Source: Vulcanimicrobiota bacterium
GTDB lineage: Bacteria; Vulcanimicrobiota; Vulcanimicrobiia; Vulcanimicrobiales; Vulcanimicrobiaceae
NCBI GenBank assembly: GCA_013289785.1
Contig: JABCZE010000047.1
Span: 1-8,541 of the forward strand
Direction: 5' to 3'
Length of the DNA stretch: 8,541 nt
Under the pieces are notes generated by a model. It was not told the origin of the DNA and did not search any database. It saw nothing but the letters and a program-made list of their open reading frames with translations. Shown here one piece after another: positions 6,997 to 8,541 of the stretch (its first letter is position 1; every line of letters starts with the position of its first letter). A program made the translations under genes and the position numbers.

Positions 6997-7068
6997 TGGC
7001 TCGGGTAGGACTTGAACCTACGGCCAAGGGCTTATGAGTCCCCTGCTCTACCACTGAGCTACCGAGCC
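6997..7068 (-). tRNA. tRNA with CAT anticodon (elongator Met, or Ile2 read via lysidine)
   Basis: A 72-nt tRNA. Acceptor GGCTCGG/CCGAGCC is fully paired, which excludes initiator fMet (unpaired 1-72); the discriminator is A (6997). The D arm is GCTC-AGTGGTA-GAGC, the anticodon loop CTCATAA (CAT at 7034-7036), and the T arm GTAGG-TTCAAGT-CCTAC. The anticodon stem GGGGA/GCCCT has a G27-U43 wobble and an A31/G39 mismatch. No CCA is encoded. The D arm and T loop also resemble tRNA-Ile2(CAU), while U4-A69 in the acceptor stem is more Met-like, so the amino acid is not settled. It is the first gene after the promoter at 7098-7126. Confidence 0.93.
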
Positions 7069-7097
7069 GTAGCCGCCACGCGCGGTTTCGAGACCGC

Positions 7098-7126
7098 AGT
7101 ATACCAGGACCGCTCCAGGCGGACAA
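7098..7126 (-). promoter_or_regulatory. Sigma70-type extended -10 promoter of the tRNA/tadA cluster
   Basis: On the minus strand, TTGTCC (-35, 7121-7126; 4 of 6 consensus) and TATACT (-10, 7098-7103; 5 of 6) are separated by exactly 17 bp. TG lies one base before the -10 (extended -10). The bases just after the -10 are GC-rich (GCGGTC), the discriminator type seen at stringently controlled stable-RNA promoters. The predicted start near 7091 gives a leader of roughly 23 nt before tRNA-CAT. A 16-bp near-palindrome (7082-7097) covers the predicted start site. Confidence 0.75.
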
Positions 7127-7146
7127 CCGGTTCCGGCGCGGGTCCC

Positions 7147-7170
7147 CTAAGCGATTCGGCGGTCGCTTGG
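7147..7170. repeat. Inverted repeat upstream of MFS gene (possible operator)
   Basis: CTAAGCGA (7147-7154) and TCGCTTGG (7163-7170) pair over 8 positions with one G-T, around an 8-bp centre TTCGGCGG. It lies 64 bp before the MFS start, in the 166-bp gap shared with the divergent tRNA promoter. The size would suit a dimeric repressor operator of TetR/MarR kind or an RNA hairpin in the leader. No regulator gene for it is in view. The rest of the gap shows no convincing plus-strand -35/-10 pair. Confidence 0.4.
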
Positions 7171-7234
7171 AAGTTACTTTCCCACGGCGCCAGGGGCTCA
7201 GCGGTTGCGGGCATATGTCTGGCCGCCTGTGGCC

Positions 7235-8541
7235 ATGCAACGTAGAACTTTGCGCGCGAGCCCGAGATACAAATGGTACGCCCTGGCTGCCATCATGCTG
7301 GCTGCGGTAATGGCGCCGCTCGATTCGAGCATCGCAAACGTTGCGCTCCCGGCGATCGGTCGCGGCTTCAACACGGCGGTCGACGCCAGCGAGTGGGTCT
7401 TGATCGCGTATATGCTCACGACGTCGTCCACGCTCGTGCTCTTCGGGCGCCTCGGCGATATCTGGGGCCAGAAGCGCGTCTACATGCTCGGCTTTATCGT
7501 GTTCGGCCTTTCGTCGCTCGCGTGCGCGTTTGCTCCCTCGTTCCTCGTACTCGTCGCCGCACGCGCAGTCCAGGGATTCGGCGCCGCGATGCTCATGTCG
7601 TCGACCCCCGCAATCATTACCGATGTGTTCCCCAGTCACGAGCGGGGACGCGCGATCGGTCTGAGCGGCGGTGCCGTTGCGCTCGGGCTTTCGAGCGGCC
7701 CGGTTCTTGGCGGCCTGATCGTTACTTCGTGGAGCTGGCGCTGGATTTTTATCATCAACCTTCCGATTTCCATCGTAGCGCTCGCGATCGCGGCATTCGT
7801 CTTGCGACCGGAGCGCCCGGGAAAAGAGGCCTTCGACATTCCCGGTGCGCTGCTCGCGTTCACCACGCTTTTCGCGATCGCGCTCGGGCTCTCTCGCGCG
7901 CACGTTTGGGGTTGGACCTCGATTCCAACGCTCGGAGCGCTTCTTTACGGAGTTGCCGGCGTCGCCGCATTTCTCATGGTAGAACGACGGGCCAAGGCGC
8001 CGGCTCTCGACCTCGAGTTGTTCAAGAATCGAACGTTCGCGCTTTCGGTGCTCGCCGGCATGCTGTACTTCTGTGCGCTTTTTTGCGTCATCTTCACGAT
8101 TCCGCTCTCAGCGCAAGTCGCCATGGGGCGCAATGCGCTCCAAGCCGGTCTTTTGGTCTTACCGATCTCGGCGCTCAACCTTTTTCTCGCGCCCGCAGCC
8201 GGGGCGCTTTCGGACCGCGTGCCCGCGCGCTACGTATCAACCGCAGGCGCTGCGTGCTTTCTCGTCGGGTCGCTGCTTCTCGCGGCACAGCCGGCCCATC
8301 CTCATTTGTGGTTTCTCGTCGTTGCGCTGGTCGTAACCGGAGCGGGTACGGCGGTCTTCACGCAGCCGAACAACAGCACGATCATGGGCAGTGCTCCCGC
8401 GAATCGGCGCGGCATTGCGGCTGGCGTTCTCGCAACAGCGCGCACGACGGGTCAGCTCCTCGGCGTCTGCGTCGCCGGCGCGATCTATTTTTTGCGCGCC
8501 TCGCAACTCGGCCCGCTCGTGCATTCATTTCTGCCGGCTAA
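7235..8541 (+). CDS. MFS multidrug efflux transporter, DHA2 (EmrB/QacA) family, 3' end beyond window
   Basis: A proton-coupled drug exporter of the 14-TM class. The 435 visible codons cover most of a protein usually near 470-520 residues; the reading frame is open at the right edge. Family motifs are clear: motif D1 LDSSIANVALPAI (residues 29-41), motif A GRLGDIWGQKRV (71-82) in the TM2-3 loop, the arginine motif B region (AARAVQGFGAAML, 108-120), and antiporter motif C GLSSGPVLGG (151-160). A later QPNNSTIMG (378-385) matches the DHA2 second half. I chose ATG 7235, which gives a short basic N-terminus before TM1; an in-frame GTG at 7229 is possible and neither has a good Shine-Dalgarno. A long open frame from 7273 to the edge in another phase is Arg-rich and lacks all of these motifs. 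Adaptor or channel partners, if any, would lie to the right. Substrate is unknown. Confidence 0.94.
   Translation, partial: MQRRTLRASPRYKWYALAAIMLAAVMAPLDSSIANVALPAIGRGFNTAVDASEWVLIAYMLTTSSTLVLFGRLGDIWGQKRVYMLGFIVFGLSSLACAFAPSFLVLVAARAVQGFGAAMLMSSTPAIITDVFPSHERGRAIGLSGGAVALGLSSGPVLGGLIVTSWSWRWIFIINLPISIVALAIAAFVLRPERPGKEAFDIPGALLAFTTLFAIALGLSRAHVWGWTSIPTLGALLYGVAGVAAFLMVERRAKAPALDLELFKNRTFALSVLAGMLYFCALFCVIFTIPLSAQVAMGRNALQAGLLVLPISALNLFLAPAAGALSDRVPARYVSTAGAACFLVGSLLLAAQPAHPHLWFLVVALVVTGAGTAVFTQPNNSTIMGSAPANRRGIAAGVLATARTTGQLLGVCVAGAIYFLRASQLGPLVHSFLPA

Noticed and set aside
7130..7234. Plus-strand promoter for the MFS gene
   Set aside because: TTGGAA at 7167-7172 has no fitting -10 at 16-18 bp, and the CATATG near 7213-7218 has no -35; neither is strong enough to list.
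6947..7903. 318-codon minus-strand open frame covering tRNA-CAT and part of the MFS gene
   Set aside because: It runs through an intact tRNA and its promoter and antisense to the MFS gene; composition is Arg/Glu/Asp-rich, typical of a shadow frame.
7273..8541. Long plus-strand open frame reaching the right edge
   Set aside because: Its product is Arg-rich and non-membrane-like. The frame starting at 7235 carries DHA2 motifs D1, A and C and many membrane segments. The stop at the last three bases belongs to the wrong frame.
1..8541. CRISPR array, insertion sequence, attachment site, toxin-antitoxin or defence system
   Set aside because: No spaced direct repeats, transposase, integrase, tRNA-duplicated attachment core or toxin-like small gene pair is visible. 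Three tRNAs could serve as integration sites, but no integrase or repeated tRNA end is seen.

Overview
The window looks like a chromosomal segment of a GC-rich, diderm (two-membrane) bacterium. Diderm is inferred from a tripartite RND efflux pump with a periplasmic adaptor. None of the three tRNA genes encodes its 3' CCA, which argues against most gammaproteobacteria and firmicutes. Codon choice strongly favours G/C at third positions. The phylum cannot be assigned from this sequence alone; an uncultured soil-type lineage (for example Eremiobacterota or Acidobacteriota-like) is only a guess.

Left block (1-3799, minus strand): an adaptor lipoprotein gene followed, with a 4-nt GTGA overlap, by a large HAE1-type RND transporter gene that runs off the left edge. 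No outer-membrane channel gene is in view; it could lie beyond position 1.

Middle block (3856-5939, plus strand): an OmpR-family response regulator and a membrane histidine kinase, also joined by a 4-nt GTGA overlap. They are divergent from the pump across only 56 bp, an arrangement like BaeSR/mdtABC. The simplest reading is that the two-component system controls the pump and possibly itself. Just after the kinase stop codon is a short structured intergenic repeat, placed where this operon meets the oppositely oriented tRNA cluster.

Right-middle block (6022-7126, minus strand): a mixed RNA/protein cluster read from a good extended -10 promoter: tRNA with a CAT anticodon, a 78-residue C2HC zinc-finger-like protein, tRNA-Arg(CCG), tadA (tRNA adenosine deaminase), then tRNA-Ser(CGA). 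The 9-28 nt gaps around tadA suggest one transcript cut by tRNA processing enzymes.

Right block (7235-8541, plus strand): a DHA2-type (EmrB/QacA) MFS drug-efflux gene, cut by the right edge, with an inverted repeat in its upstream region.

Most of the window is ordinary housekeeping and efflux content. I see no convincing undescribed defence, mobile or metabolic system. The items most worth a second look are the tRNA/tadA/zinc-finger cluster, the extra loop in the RND docking domain, and the intergenic repeat.
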